A stretch of DNA of 64,000 nucleotides, taken from Glycine soja. Lineage: Eukaryota > Streptophyta > Magnoliopsida > Fabales > Fabaceae. Both the position numbers and the translations under genes were made by a program. The stretch is taken from assembly GCF_004193775.1 (NCBI RefSeq), contig NC_041004.1, positions 32,698,411-32,762,410 of the forward strand. The letters run 5' to 3'. Under the pieces are notes generated by a model. It was given only the letters and a program-made list of their open reading frames with translations. It ran no database searches and had not been told where the DNA came from. Below, piece after piece: positions 1 through 12,987 of this stretch (positions are counted from its first letter, which is position 1; each line of letters starts with the position of its first letter).

Positions 1-1295
1 GCTTGATTCTCTCAATAGAGATATGTCCTAATCTTCGGTGCCACAACATAGAGGATTCTTCATTCATAATACATCATTTTAACCCAACAGAAACGTGCAT
101 AGAAGTAGCGTCGTTTTTCAATTCAATCGAATAAAGACCATCAACCAATTGACCACAACCAATAATTTCAGATTTATTTAGTAAATTAAAACCAAAGTCT
201 GTAAAATTAAAATAAAATCCCAAAGGTGCAAGTTTAGAAACAGAAATTAAGTTTTTACAGAAACTAGGAACATAAAAAACTTTCTCCAAATGTAATTTAA
301 AGCCACTACTTAAAACTAAGACGCACGTTCCAATGGCCTCTACATGCGAGCTCATCCTACTCCCTGAGTAGATGCACTGCTCACTTTCCACTGGCTTCCT
401 TAGGCTTTCCATACCCTGCAATGTATTAGAAACATGGATTGTAGAACCAGAGTCAATCCACCATGTATTATGATTCACATTAATCATATTAGATTCATAA
501 CAAACGAAAGTGAATGGTGTACCTTTCTTCTCAAACCAACTTTTAAATTTGGGGCAGTCCTTCTTCATGTGTCCTTTCTTTTTACAGAAGAAACACTTTG
601 ACTCCTTTTTAATTGTTGGTTGAGTCGGAATCTTTCCTTTATTGGTGCCTACAGACTTCTTCCTATCCTTTCCAGAAGTAGAAGTAATCAAATTTACCTT
701 CTCACCCTCTTCCATTATCAATCTTTCCTCTTCTTGAACACACATGGTCATCAATTCATTAATAGATCATTTATCCTTATGTGTGTTGTAGGAGATTTTG
801 AAGGGTGTATACTGTTAAGGTAGGGTGCACAAAATGAAATGTACCAAGAAGGATTCAGACATGGTAACTTCCAGGGTTTTTAATTGAGCCACTATGTCCC
901 TTAAGCGCATGATATGTTCACACACACCCCTCGTTCCAGTAAGCTTAATGGAAGAGAATTGCATAATGAGTGTGCTAGCAAGCGACTTCTCAGAGGTTGT
1001 AAACTGTTCATCAATGGCTTTCAATAGATCTCTGACCTTATCATGCTGGTCAACTGAACCCCGGATACTAGCGGATATGTTGGTTTTTATGAACATAACG
1101 GAGAGACGATTAGATCTCTCCCACTTTTCATAAAGATCAACAGCATCAGGTTCGCTAGTTTCAGTAATAGTTGGTGGCTCATCCTTCCTTATAGCATAGT
1201 CAATATCCATCCAGCCCAAATGAAGGAGAACTCTTTCCTTCCAAACCTTATAATTATCACCTTTTCAAAATGGGAAGGTCACAAGAAATATTCAT
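1..1295 (-). pseudogene. Ty1/copia retrotransposon gag-protease fragment, decayed
   Basis: Minus-strand coding remnant starting at an ATG at 1295-1293 (MNISCDLPIL) and running off the left edge. The gag (UBN2-type) region reads VWKERVLLHLGWMDIDYAI and contains a run typical of copia Gag. A CCHC zinc knuckle, CFFCKKKGHMKKDC, follows at about 555-600, then a retropepsin-like start, WWIDSGSTIHVS, at about 430-465. Breaks visible: an extra A near 1268 shifts the frame, and in-frame stops lie at 815-817 (TAA) and 767-769 (TGA). The reading frame is otherwise continuous across both stops. Integrase and reverse transcriptase would lie outside the window. The element cannot encode a complete polyprotein. 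Confidence 0.9.
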
Positions 1296-2733
1296 AGATT
1301 GTGAAACTGCAAACAAACACACATGCTCATTAAGAAAATTTGAGACTAAACAAATGTCATGTTTTGCCAATGCAAATCATGTCTCAATATATGAATCTAG
1401 TGACACAAAACTTGCCTGTGGGCTAAAGTCCTACTCAATTAGATTCATCATGCAACTTTATGATAAAACTATTAAATCATGTTCTTTTCCTTAATTCCTG
1501 TGGGTAAATTAAGAAATATAATTTAATATTTTATCCTAATTAATCATACAAATATAACAAAATTCCTGTGGGTAGATTTCATCACATTACATATGATTAA
1601 TCACAATTAATATTTCTAATGTGATTACAAATTTAACATATAATTTTTCTCAATTAAAGATGTTGTGGCTATTCTCTAATTTAATAAAATTATATTAATC
1701 ACTTAACATTCAAAAATAATCCTTGCATAAACATACTTAATAATGCAAACGTGCTCAATATTGAATCATAAAAATTACATGTATACCAATTCAAAATAAC
1801 ATTGTACGTATATCCATTCAACATGTAATAAACTTTAAAGGATCAAATCCAATGCATACTAGTATTTAATATAATATTGCATGTTCAGCATAACTTAGAG
1901 ACACACAATTTTAAACTGTTTGTGCATAAATGATTTATCCTTCAGAAGTTATAAATATAAATGAACTGCACCTAATAAACAAATATAATGCAACAGCTTA
2001 GCGGCAAAGGGAGTCTTTTCATATAAACCACAATTACCACTGGATCAAGTCACACTTTGTTTAATGTTGTTAGTTTAAAATGTAGATTAACAATTCCAAG
2101 ACAGTAAACAAAACCCGCAAAACTTCGTCTTCAACCTCCAACAGGGGTCATAACAATAATTATTACCTCAATTTTGAAAAACCTACATCATTATATGCAT
2201 TTTAGACATCCAAAAATACGTTTTAAATCATAGAAAACTCATATCATTCCTAATTTTGATGTTATTTTAAATTAAGGAGGCTTAAAACATAATATCCATA
2301 TACTCAAAAAATAAACTCCGTATAGGAACGATCCAATAAGCAAGACAGAGGTACAAATAAATAGACTTTGATACCAAATATAAAATAGTACGTGAGATAA
2401 ATGATGGGTACGTGATTTGTTATAGAAGGTGGTTGCAAATATATGGATTGAATGTGGATGAAAAATGGACCAGATTCACAAATAATTAAATTTTCCAAAA
2501 TAATAAAATAAGATAAAAGAAAGGACGTGGAGGTGAACCTCTGCTTCGAACACACAATGCACGTGCGCTTCCAACACACAATGCACACCATATATTTCTT
2601 TTATCTTCATTTGAGTCTATGACCATTCATTCTTAAACCATCGAACAAAAATAATAATACTTCTCCCCGCCTCACTAAATAATATGACCATTTTAATATA
2701 GCCATACCTTTAACCTCCCTCCAAGAAAGCACC
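1296..2733. other. copia 5' leader/LTR remnant and AT-rich spacer
   Basis: No gene seen. The part next to the copia gag is probably its leader and possibly LTR. A short motif, AATTCCTGTGGGTA, occurs twice (about 1494 and 1561). I could not fix an LTR boundary. The right part is the upstream region of the glycosyltransferase gene at 2810. Confidence 0.4.
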
Positions 2734-2735
2734 AA

Positions 2736-2742
2736 TATATAT
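2736..2742 (+). promoter_or_regulatory. Candidate TATA box of first glycosyltransferase gene
   Basis: A TATATAT run about 70 bp upstream of the ATG at 2810, at a suitable distance for a plant core promoter. It is inferred from position only. Confidence 0.4.
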
Positions 2743-2809
2743 TAATAATAGGACTCTCAATTTTAGTTTTGTGTTCTCACAAAAAAGGCATAGCTAGAGA
2801 TAGAGAATC

Positions 2810-5800
2810 ATGGATAACCCTAAACAAACACTTGGGAGTTTCGCAGTGGTAACACTACTCTTTGCTGGGGTTATTTTGCTGTACAACTGGTCCACCTCTT
2901 TCTCCAATGAATTAGTGCTATCCCAGAAGGAACCACTATGCGAGCAATCAAATTCTGTAAGTTAATTCAATCACCCATATTCTATGTAATTTTGCATCAA
3001 AACAAATCATGTATATTATAATTTTTTTTATATATTTTTTAATCAGAAACTATGAGTGTCTGCTAACTCCTGAGTATTATATTGTTCTTTATAATCCGGC
3101 TGAAGTTTAATTTCAATTCTATATATAATCAAAAGAGTAATGATGCATTAATCCCATGGATGATTTTATTTTTCAGTATCAAGCATATAAATGGGGTATT
3201 TTTTTATATAATTTTTCATCATTTTAATTTTCCTTTAATTTGTGCATACATTGTAGACCACCACCAATGTTGAAGCATATGGAGATAGCCTTGACTATGC
3301 TTTGGCCAAAGCCTCAATGGGAAACAAAACGGTGATAATTGCTATAGTAAACAAGGCATATGTAGAGCAAGATGTAGAGAGTGACACCACCATGCTTGAT
3401 ATATTTCTTGGTAGTTTTTGGCTTGGAGAAGGAACAAGGTCTCTCATTGATCACCTCCTCATAGTTGCGGTTGATCAAACGGCCTATAATCGATGCCAAT
3501 TTTTGAGGTTGAATTGCTTCAGATTAGAAACGGATGGTGTTGGTTTTGAAGGTGAGAAAATATACATGTCTCAAGATTTCATCAAGATGATGTGGAGAAG
3601 AACTCAATTCCTCTTGGAAGTTCTCAAACGTGGCTACAATTTTGTTTTCACGGTACGTAATTCTCATCTTTTCCATCTTTTATTTGTTTTTATTTATTGG
3701 TCTTTCTCATGTTTAAGTGCATAGAATTGAAAAAGTGGTCTAAAACTAGCTTGCATTCTTAATTTGTTTTCTTCTCTATTTTAAGTCAATTTTTTTTTTT
3801 TGGTGAAGCCTAGTTTAAGTCAAATACTACTACCTTAATTATGTGCCCAAAAAAAATACTACCTTAATATAAATTTAAAGGGAGACGTGCCGTGGAAGAT
3901 CATTAGAAATAGAATAACATTTATTTGCTAAACCCCATGTCAATATTTGGTTGTTTTTGCATTACTTATTTACCTAATTCATCCATTAAGCAAGGTTTGG
4001 TTTGTTACCAAATAAGTCGATATACGTCACCCCTTTTCGTATGAAGTTTTGGTGCAAGTAACATGCTCATAAATGTGCTGAAAAGAGAATTTATTGTACT
4101 CATATTGAGAAACTGACTTAGTTACGCGCTTTCAGCTTTGAGCAATATGTTTGTAGTTTCTCTCTGGTTGTTATCCAGATTTACAGATATGCAGTTGGGA
4201 TATCGATCTGATCTGGTAGAGTGGTAAAGAGATAAGAATCAATTAGGATAATGATTTATCGTTATATAATGGAATTAATTCTAGCTAAATGAAAAGATAA
4301 GGATAATATTGATTTTTTTAAAAAAAGTACAAAATATTTAAAACTTTCTAGATTATTATTATAATGATTATGGATTAAGAGTGTTTATCAGCTTGCTAAT
4401 TTTTCAAAACTAGTTTAAATGTACAATGTCAATGGAGTTGGGTTTTAGATATCCAAAGTGTTTAATTTGATAAAATGTTGCTTATTCTTTTTTTTTCTAA
4501 TTTAATAAAAAAATATAAAATTTTTATCTTATTTTGTTATTTTTGAAAGAACAGCACGAGAAATTCAAACAACAAAATATTAAAGTAAAAATAGTTTGAA
4601 TTTCATTAATTTTCATAATTATTGAATAATAATATTCCAAACTAAAGAGTTTTTCAATTTTTTTTCTTCCTTTCATTCTCTTTTTTGATTTGTGTGGTAG
4701 GATGTAGTCATGGGAATTGTATGTTTATTCATCTAAGATTTAATCTTTCTTCCATCTCATATTATTTTTTTCGACATCAATCCATCTTATCATCATGTTT
4801 ATATGTTAAAATCCTGAATGCGACTATTGTAAAAAAAAATATTTATCTTTTAAAATAATATGCAAATTGTTAAAAAAATTATTAATTAAAATAATTACCA
4901 TAATAAAATTGAAGATATTGTTGAAAAGTAATTAATATTTTGTTAATTTTTTTAAATGACATATAATATATATGATCCATAGGAAATATTAAATTACTTA
5001 ATTTTAAAATAACCTATCTAGATTCTAGACTCAATTTTACTTGTATAATTAACTAATTTAACCATGCACTATTTTTTATAAATTACAAGCTTTGAAACTT
5101 TTTCCACCGTGGACATGCCAAACTTATAAAAAAAAAAGTTTAAATATCATTATGAACATGCCAAACTTCAGTTAGAAAGTTGTGTGCCTTGAGGTTGAAG
5201 CTCTAGGTCATGATACGTTTCTTATTTCAATTATTTCGTAGCACGTGGTCTTGGGGTAACGTATATAGTAGACAACATGCAGAGTGCTGGCAGCCAAGAA
5301 GGGTAATGGGTGTATTTTTTCTTTCAAGGGCTAATTAAGCAGAATTCAGAAATGGCGGGCAGAAAATGAGGTAGGTTCTGCATAAAAGCATGTGCTTTGA
5401 ATTTAAAAAATGATCATTCGTCAATGACGTGAAATATGAAAAAGAAAAAACAAAATTTGTAGTGTTCTAGGGTAAACATTGCTTAGTTTTGGGGTACTAA
5501 TTACCATGAGTTTTGTTTTTATTCAAAGTTGACCTTAAAATTTATAATCATCCTATTATTCAAATATGTGCAAAATGGCTAGGCGTTAATTAAAAACGCC
5601 TTTTTTTGTATTCAGAAAAGATAATTGCACTTCATAAAAAAATTGCAATAGGGAATCATAATTTTGGTGATGGAGGGATAATGACTCGAAAATAAAAAAG
5701 ATTAAAAAAATGAAACATAAAGATTCGTGAAGTTTGAGAAATTTAAAATAAAACTATGTTTGTGATATTATTTAATTAAATTAAAGATTTTATTACAAGT

Positions 5801-6396
5801 ATTAAAAAGAAGACTAAAATATAACTTTTATCCTCTTATTTTTAAAAATATGTGTTTTTAGTCTTTTCATTTTTTTAATTGAGATGTTTCACTCCTCACT
5901 TATAAAAATTTGTGATTTTAGTCTTTTCTTTTTATAATCGAGACATTTTATTTTCATTTTTGAAAATTTTATAATTTTAATTTGTGGTTAATTTTAAATC
6001 TTGATCTATTTACTCTTGAAAATATTAATTGACATGCTTGTTTATCAAATGTTTTTTTAAAATTATTTAATTGTTAATAAATTTAATTTATTAAAAAAAA
6101 CATATATAATCAAGAAGTCTAACTTTGATCAAGAAAACTAAAATTATAAATTTTTTAAAAGTAAAAGACGAAATGTCAAGTTAAAAACTAAAAGACTAAA
6201 ATTATAAATTTTTTAAAAATAAATGATAAAATGTCTCAATTAAAAAAAAAAGAACTAAAATGAGGTTTAAGTCAAATAGAGATGAAAATTAAATTTTAAC
6301 TTAAAAAGAATACTAGTTAGATTCAAAATAAAATTTCGACTTAAATATTTTGTGTGCAATTCTAATATTTCACCTTGGTCTTTTCCCCATTTTATG

Positions 6397-6445
<49 letters not shown>

Positions 6446-7738
6446 TGAGGAGATGAATATATACAAGTTCTCCACTTTCTTTTATGAGTAATTCTTGTAT
6501 GGTAAGGAGACCTTAATCTCTTTCTTTTAATTTCCTTCACTTCATCATATAAAGAGACGTTCCCTATTGGATGTCAAGTAATGCTCCTTCGTCTCCATTG
6601 ACATATTGTATTAATTTTGTGGTAGACCTAAACTTTGTTTGGTGACACTCATACTAAAATCAGCAAAATGAATTAGACATAAAGACAAAACGTAAAAAAG
6701 GAATAAAAACGTATGAACTATATAACCCAAAAAATTATAACAAAATTAATTTAATAACAAACCATTTTGCACTTACTTATACTTGCTTTCCAAATTTTAC
6801 TTTATATAAGATTCAAATTTATAATCTATATTTTCACCCTGCGCATAATATTCATTGTCAATTTGTATTTTCTAGTATTCCGGATTAACATGATATGGCT
6901 ATGTTGGAGAGAGAAAGACACAATTTTTTATCAAATAATACATTATGATTATTTTTTTTACTGCAACACATTATGATTGATTGTAAGTATCATTAAGCAC
7001 TAATTATATTTCATAAGATTAATAAACAAGAAAGCTCCTAAATCCTTATATTTCCTTTTAATTGTAACTGCACCAAATATATGTTAATAATGAAAAAATA
7101 TTATTGTTGCACGAATTTTACTTCAACTTCTCATATAAAATAATCAAATAGTTGAATGAAAAATTATATTGATTTCACTTTTTCAACTTTTTCATTTATA
7201 CAACATCTTTTTTTCACAGGACACTGATGTAATGTGGCTAAGAAATCCATTTATAAGATTGAGCAAGAATGAGACAGAAGACTTCCAAATTAGCACAGAC
7301 TCGTATCTTGGTAATCCTTGGTCAGAAAAACATCCGATCAACACTGGATTTTACTTTGTTAGGTCAAACAACAAGACCATCTCTTTATTTGAAACATGGT
7401 ATGGCCAAAAGGACAATGCGACAGGAAAAAAAGAGCAAGATGTGCTTCTTGACCTCATTAGAAGTGGCATAGTTGAACACTTGGGACTTAGGGTTAGGTT
7501 TTTGGACACCCTTTATTTTAGTGGATTTTGCCAAGATAGCAAGGATTTTAGGGCAGTCGTCACAATCCATGCCAATTGTTGTAGGAGCATCACTGCAAAG
7601 GTGGCAGATATGAAGGTAGCCCTACGTGATTGGAAGAAATTTAAGAAGTTGGAGGCCAACTCCACAGTAAATCCCCAATGGACTAAGCACAATTGGTGTT
7701 GGCAATCTTGGGGAAGACCTATCAAAACAAACAGCTAA
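2810..7738 (+). CDS. DUF271 nucleotide-diphospho-sugar transferase (GT77-like), copy 1
   Basis: Three exons: 2810-2956, 3257-3652 and 7220-7738, with GT-AG introns and both joins in phase 0, giving 353 aa. The N-terminus (LGSFAVVTLLFAGVILLYNW, residues 8-27) is a probable signal anchor, so a type II Golgi membrane protein is inferred. The catalytic domain matches plant Nucleotid_trans proteins (At4g15970/At1g28695-like): KRGYNFVFT joins across intron 2 to DTDVMWLRNP, which holds the DxD metal and sugar-nucleotide site (residues 182-184). NTGFYFVRSNNKTI and KEQDVL follow. The family is linked to cell-wall or glycoprotein glycosylation; the substrate is not predictable here. Intron 2 is 3.57 kb and contains a foldback repeat and a microsatellite. 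It is one of a tandem pair with the gene at 16195. The ATG was chosen because the second copy starts at the same place. Confidence 0.88.
5805..6275. repeat. Foldback (MITE-like) element in intron 2
   Basis: An AT-rich inverted repeat. The left arm contains GATTTTAGTCTTTTC and the right arm contains AAAAGACTAAAATTATA, and both arms carry a GAGACATTTT/AAAATGTCTC type block. Boundaries are approximate and no target duplication was identified. Confidence 0.5.
6399..6445. repeat. (AAT)n microsatellite
   Basis: About 15 uninterrupted AAT/ATA units within intron 2 of the first glycosyltransferase gene. Confidence 0.95.
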
Positions 7739-8164
7739 GCATCATATCGAGTTGAATGATATATTATCCAACATGACCCACATTTTTTTTATGTAGTCTA
7801 AACGGGCATATGCTTTAATTTTGAAAAGTGAACATTTGAGCTTTTTTTTTGTGCACTATTGTGAAGATATTAATAAATGAATAGAAAAATATTTATGTTG
7901 ATGTGTTGTGAGAATTATACTTTTTTGCAAATAAAATTGATTTTAATTGCTAAAAAATGATTCATAAACTCGTAAACATAATTTGACAGTCCTTTGTAAG
8001 TAATGGCAATTGTGCAGAAGTTGTCAAAAACCATGTTCAAGCAACCAGGTCCTGCAAATTAAACAAAAACACCAGGATTTGGCCAATTGTGGGTTGTTGT
8101 TTGCATGAAATTGGCCAATTTCTTTTCAAATAGGTCTTTGGTTTAAGCTGGTTCTGGCTGGCTT

Positions 8165-9062
8165 GGCATTGGTAGGATGCGGATCCTCTCCTGCTAGATT
8201 GCTCTCCTGCAGCATCGTTGTGCGTTGGATGAATTCCATGGTTAAAAAAAAAAATGCTTCTTTCTTTAAGTGCGATGGATGAATTTTCTTATCATCTTAA
8301 ACTTACCGTTGATTTTAATTGTCGTATTATAAAATCCTTTTTTTATAAATATACTATACATTTTTAAACTATTATAATGGAAAAAATCTATATTTTATAA
8401 ATAATATATTGAAAATGAAAAAAGTAATAATTACTAAAACATATTTTTAATTTGAATAAATAAAAAGTATTTAGTTATATAAAAATAATAATAAAGAAAA
8501 CATATAATTAAGACCTTATAAGTCTGAAACTTAATATTCACTATTTAATTGGGTTTAAATTTAAATACAATAATAGTGTGAGAATTATACTAATCTCCCA
8601 TCATAAATAGTTATTTGTGACAACTTATTGAATTCTTAATAATTATTTTAAAACTCATGCCACAATAATTTTAAGTGGTTGATAATTATATCAAAACATT
8701 ATTTTTTTAAAATATGTCAGACTAGATTATTTAGAAAATTTACCTTAAATTTTAGTCCTTTTTTAAAAAAAAAAAATACGGCTCTCTTTAACACCTTTTG
8801 AATAAAAAAATAAATAAGAGAGGAAAAATAAAAAGAGTTAAAAATAAATTATTTAGACAAATAAAATAATATAAATTGAAAAAATGCCTTCTTTTATTTG
8901 CATAAATTTTAAAAAGGTAAAAATAATAAATTGTATTAATTGGATGTTTTATTTAATTAATAATTATTTAATTTTTCAAATTAAAAATATAGTTTATTAA
9001 TTAATTTTACTATTTTTATACATAAAATATGATTTTCCTATTGTAATAATTTAAAATATTTA

Positions 9063-9100
<38 letters not shown>

Positions 9101-9380
9101 TTTTATATTTTTAAAATAATTATTTTATATTTTTAATGTGATATTGAAAATCAATGGTTAGTATAGGATATAAAAAAAAAAAAAAAAAGTCGATTCAAAC
9201 AATACACAACAAAGCACAAAATAACACCCAGAACATTTACTTTGAAACGAGCTTATAAGAGAGAAGTAACTCAAGTAAAGTATATTTCTTTAATCATGAG
9301 ATTAATCCAACGGGCTGTAAGGCTGCAGGAGAGAGATGGAGAGGAGTTTGGCTGGAGAGGATCCGCATCCGGCATTGGTA
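8165..9380. mobile_element. Non-autonomous Mutator-like element with 10-bp TSD
   Basis: The element proper is 8175-9370 (1196 bp). It starts GGATGCGGATCCTCTCC and ends with the exact reverse complement, GGAGAGGATCCGCATCC. Similarity between the ends extends about 65 bp inward, with shared CTCTCCTGCAGC and GTTGGATKAAT blocks. It is flanked by identical GGCATTGGTA at 8165-8174 and 9371-9380. Long imperfect terminal repeats plus a 9-11 bp duplication are the pattern of MULEs. The interior is AT-rich, contains a (TA)n(GT)n microsatellite near 9065-9100, and shows no transposase or recognised gene fragment. Confidence 0.85.
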
Positions 9381-9531
9381 TGGGTTCATAGACCAATTTT
9401 TAAATTTGTAATGCTTATTATAGTTTTGTACTTTGCTTTGATGTGTTTTCAAATATAGTATATTTGTTAAATTTAATAAATATAATTTATATTTTACAAC
9501 ATTAAAAAATTTATTTTTTTTAAATAAAAGA

Positions 9532-9533
<2 letters not shown>

Positions 9534-9560
<27 letters not shown>
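9534..9560. repeat. (AT)n microsatellite next to LINE 3' end
   Basis: A run of AT repeats about 75 bp beyond the last LINE codon. It may be the simple-sequence tail of the LINE (minus orientation) or unrelated. No matching target duplication was convincingly found. Confidence 0.6.
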
Positions 9561-9562
<2 letters not shown>

Positions 9563-9633
9563 AAAAAATTCAATGAAGTACAAAGCGATCGCAAACGATC
9601 CAGCTCACTAAATCGACAAAAGACAAAACAAAC

Positions 9634-12600
9634 TTATATTAACATTGTTGCTATATGAGCCCTATACTTGGCATAATGTCACCCTCTATGCACTATTGTA
9701 TCAATGATACTTTTAGCTATACTCATATTTACACTATCATTTTCAAAAACAACACTATTTCTATAGATCCATATGTCATAAACAACCTCTGAAAAAGCTA
9801 ATTTTCAGAATTTCCCTTTTCCATCCTTTTCCTTTCGTATATTGCATAACCCATCTAACTTCATCCCTCCACATTTGAGGTGTGTGATCAATATCCATTT
9901 GAGGACCTCCAACCAAATAGCTTTTGTGACTCTACAGCTAAACATCAAGTGATCCAAGTCCTCATCTTGTTCTTTACAAAGACTGCACAAACTACATTGA
10001 ATCAGATTCATGTTTTTCAATCTAGTCTTCGTGGCCAACCGGTTTTGACAAGCAAGCCACAAAGTGACATTGGCTCTTGGTCTAGCTCTGTTATATCTCA
10101 GCAAACTAAACCAGTCAGCCCTGTTATGATCCTCCACCAATTCCATATAAACTTGCTTCATCGAGAATTTCCTTTTACGCAACATTTCAATCCAAATCTG
10201 CTGCAGATTATTAACTTGAGGCCTCTGTTTCATAATACTCTTCAGTATCCATGTGCTATTACTTTTAACAGTTGCACTCATGACATTGTTTCCCTTTAAG
10301 AAATAAGCATGGATCCACTTTACCCAAAGATTGTCATCCTTGGAACAGATATTCCATAAACATTTAAGCATAATAGTTAAATTCCACAACTCAAGATTAA
10401 TCAAATTTAGACCACCACATCTAGTAGGTTTACAAACCTGCTTTCAAGCCACAGGGCTTTTCCTCTTCACCTCTGCACTGTCAAACCAAATAAACGATCG
10501 ACAAATACTATCAATTTTCTGAATAACCTTTTTTGGCATAGGAAAAACACTCATCCAATACTGAGCTATAACAGTGATAATACTCCTCACAAGCTGAATT
10601 CGACCTGCTATGCCTAACAGCTTAGAAGACCAATGTCTGATTCTCCCCACTATCTTCTCCACAAGAGGCAGGTAATGACGGACATTGAGTTTTATGCAAG
10701 ACAAAGGAACCCCCAAATATTTGACAGGCAGAGTTCCCTCTTCAAACCCTGTGATATTCTTCACAACTTGTATGCTATCATAATTCAAGCCACCACAAAA
10801 CACCTTACGCTTTGCTGGATTAATCTGTAGTCCAGTAGAGTTAGAAAAGAAACTGAAGGCCTTTAGAATCATATCTATAGACTTCTCATCACCTCTACAA
10901 AGAAGAAGAACATCATCTGCAAAGGACAGATGAGTAATCCCCAATCGCTCACATTGGTTGTGATGATTAAAGTTAGGATCTCTTTGCATTTTGACCATAA
11001 TCCTATTCAAATACTCCATCATTAGGACAAACAGCAAAGGGGAAATAGGGTCCCCTTGCCTAATGCCTCTTTTAGCCTCAAACACATTAGACAACTCTCC
11101 ATTAATGTTGAACCTGTAATTCACAGTAGTAATGACTTTCATGACCCACCCAATAAACTTCTTTGGCAATCCAAATTCAATAAGAACCCCCTCCAAGGCA
11201 CCCCAGTCAACCATATCATAAGCTTTTTGGAGGTCTATTTGCATCATACACCTAGGGGTCTCACCCTTTCTAGTATACCCCTTCATCAACTCAGTTGCAA
11301 GGAGAATATGATTGTGAATGACTTGACCGGGCACAAAAGCTGCTTGGCTAGTATGAACAATATCCTGTATCACACTCCCTATCCTCCTAGTCAAAATTTT
11401 TGAGATCACTTTATAAAAAGTAGAGCAACCTGCAATAGGCCTGTAATCCTTGACAGTCTTAGCAGTAATAGATTTAGGAATGAGTGTCACAAGAGTACTA
11501 TTAAAAACCTTTAATAAAGTTCCTTTCTCGAAAAATTCATTCATTGCAGCAATAAAATCTTTCTTTACTATATGCCAACTATTTTTGAAGAATTTTGCCC
11601 CATAACCATCTATGCCAGGTGCTTTCAAATCACCAATTCCCTGCAGAGCTTTAACAATCTCAACTTCTGTAACTGTTGCAGTAAGAAAAGCTCCTTGGTC
11701 AAAAGTAATTTGCTTACCATCCCTCATAGCTTGGATATCAATATGCCTCAAATTACTAGCAGTACTTCCCATTAACTTTCTATAAAACTCCATCACTTCA
11801 TTATGGATGTCACTTTGCTCAGTAAGAATAGTCCCATCACCTTTCTGTAGAATACTCATACTTCTATTCTGATGCTTGGCCTTGATGATAGAATGAAAAA
11901 AAGCATTATTTTCATCTCCCATTCTAAGCCAATCCACCTTAGCTCTTTGTCTTAACATATTACCCTCCATTTCATTCCAATTAATCACCCTCTTAGTACA
12001 TTTTTTCACAGTATCAATCAAGTTGTCATCCATCCTATTATGAGTGATAGCATTTTGGGCTAAGTCTAAATCTCTTCTGGCTTTAACCAATTCCTGTCTG
12101 GCATTTGTCATGCTTTTACCAAGTTGAACCAATTCAGGTTTAAGTCTTTGGAGTTTCTGCCGCAGAACATGCATAGGAGTACCTCTTATAGGCCTATTCC
12201 AACTATTCTGAACCACTTCCTCACAACCTATCATATCAACCATACAATTATAAAACTTGAATCTTCTGGTTTTATTCTTGGGCTGCATCTTACCTTTCAC
12301 ACATAACAGAGCATGATCTAAAACACTAGGAGGTAGAATTTTCAGGTGGTAATCCAAGCGGTCTTGAAACCATTGCACATTCCCCAATACTCTATCAATC
12401 CTAGAGTAGATAGTTCCCACATAATGTTTATTGCTCCAAGTAAAATAATCTCCTATACTTTCCATTTCACTCAAGCCAGCAACATTCATCATCTCTTGTA
12501 AATCAATATACTCATTTTCAATAACCATCCTGCCTCCAATTCTATCATTAGCACAGGCCACATTGTTAAAATCCCCAATGACACACCATGGACCCTGAAT

Positions 12601-12987
12601 AGTACTATGCAAATGCTCTAGATCTTTCCATAACACTCTTTTGTGTTCTAACTGGTTTTGAGCATATATTGCAGTCAGCCAGTATTTGAACTTTCCCATA
12701 TTATCATAGATGCCACAATGAATAAATTGATCTGTGTTACTAATTTGCTGCACAATCAGTTTCATATCATCCCAAGACACCCAGATTCTACCATTAGCAT
12801 GAGACTGATAATTATCAATATAGTTGTTATGCAAATTAAGCTTTTCTCTTGTGCTACTAGCCTTAGTCTCCTTAACTCTAGTTTCCAGTAATATCATAAT
12901 ATCAGGCTTTAAATTGGAGAGACGGGAGCTAATCTCTCGAAGCTTACCTGATTTATTTAACCCCCTAACATTCCATGAGATTATCAT
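9634..12987 (-). pseudogene. L1-type LINE ORF2 (endonuclease-reverse transcriptase), stop-interrupted
   Basis: One continuous frame from ATG 12987 to TAA 9634-9636 (1117 codons), interrupted by three TGA stops at 10444-10446, 9805-9807 and 9679-9681. The N-terminal apurinic-endonuclease-like domain starts MIISWNVRGLNKSGK and includes LLETRVKE and VIGDFNNV. The reverse transcriptase shows LKAPGIDGYGAKFFK, YRPIAGCSTFYKVISK, GIRQGDPISPLLFVL and the catalytic LSFADDVLLLC. A zf-RVT segment, CSLCKEQDEDLDHLMFSC, lies past the first stop. The start overlaps the ORF1 stop as ATGA. The stops make it inactive unless read through. The order is that of plant L1-clade LINEs. Confidence 0.93.

Noticed and set aside
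10633..12306. Several plus-strand open frames of 60-115 codons
   Set aside because: They are antisense shadows of the LINE endonuclease-RT coding frame and contain no domain.
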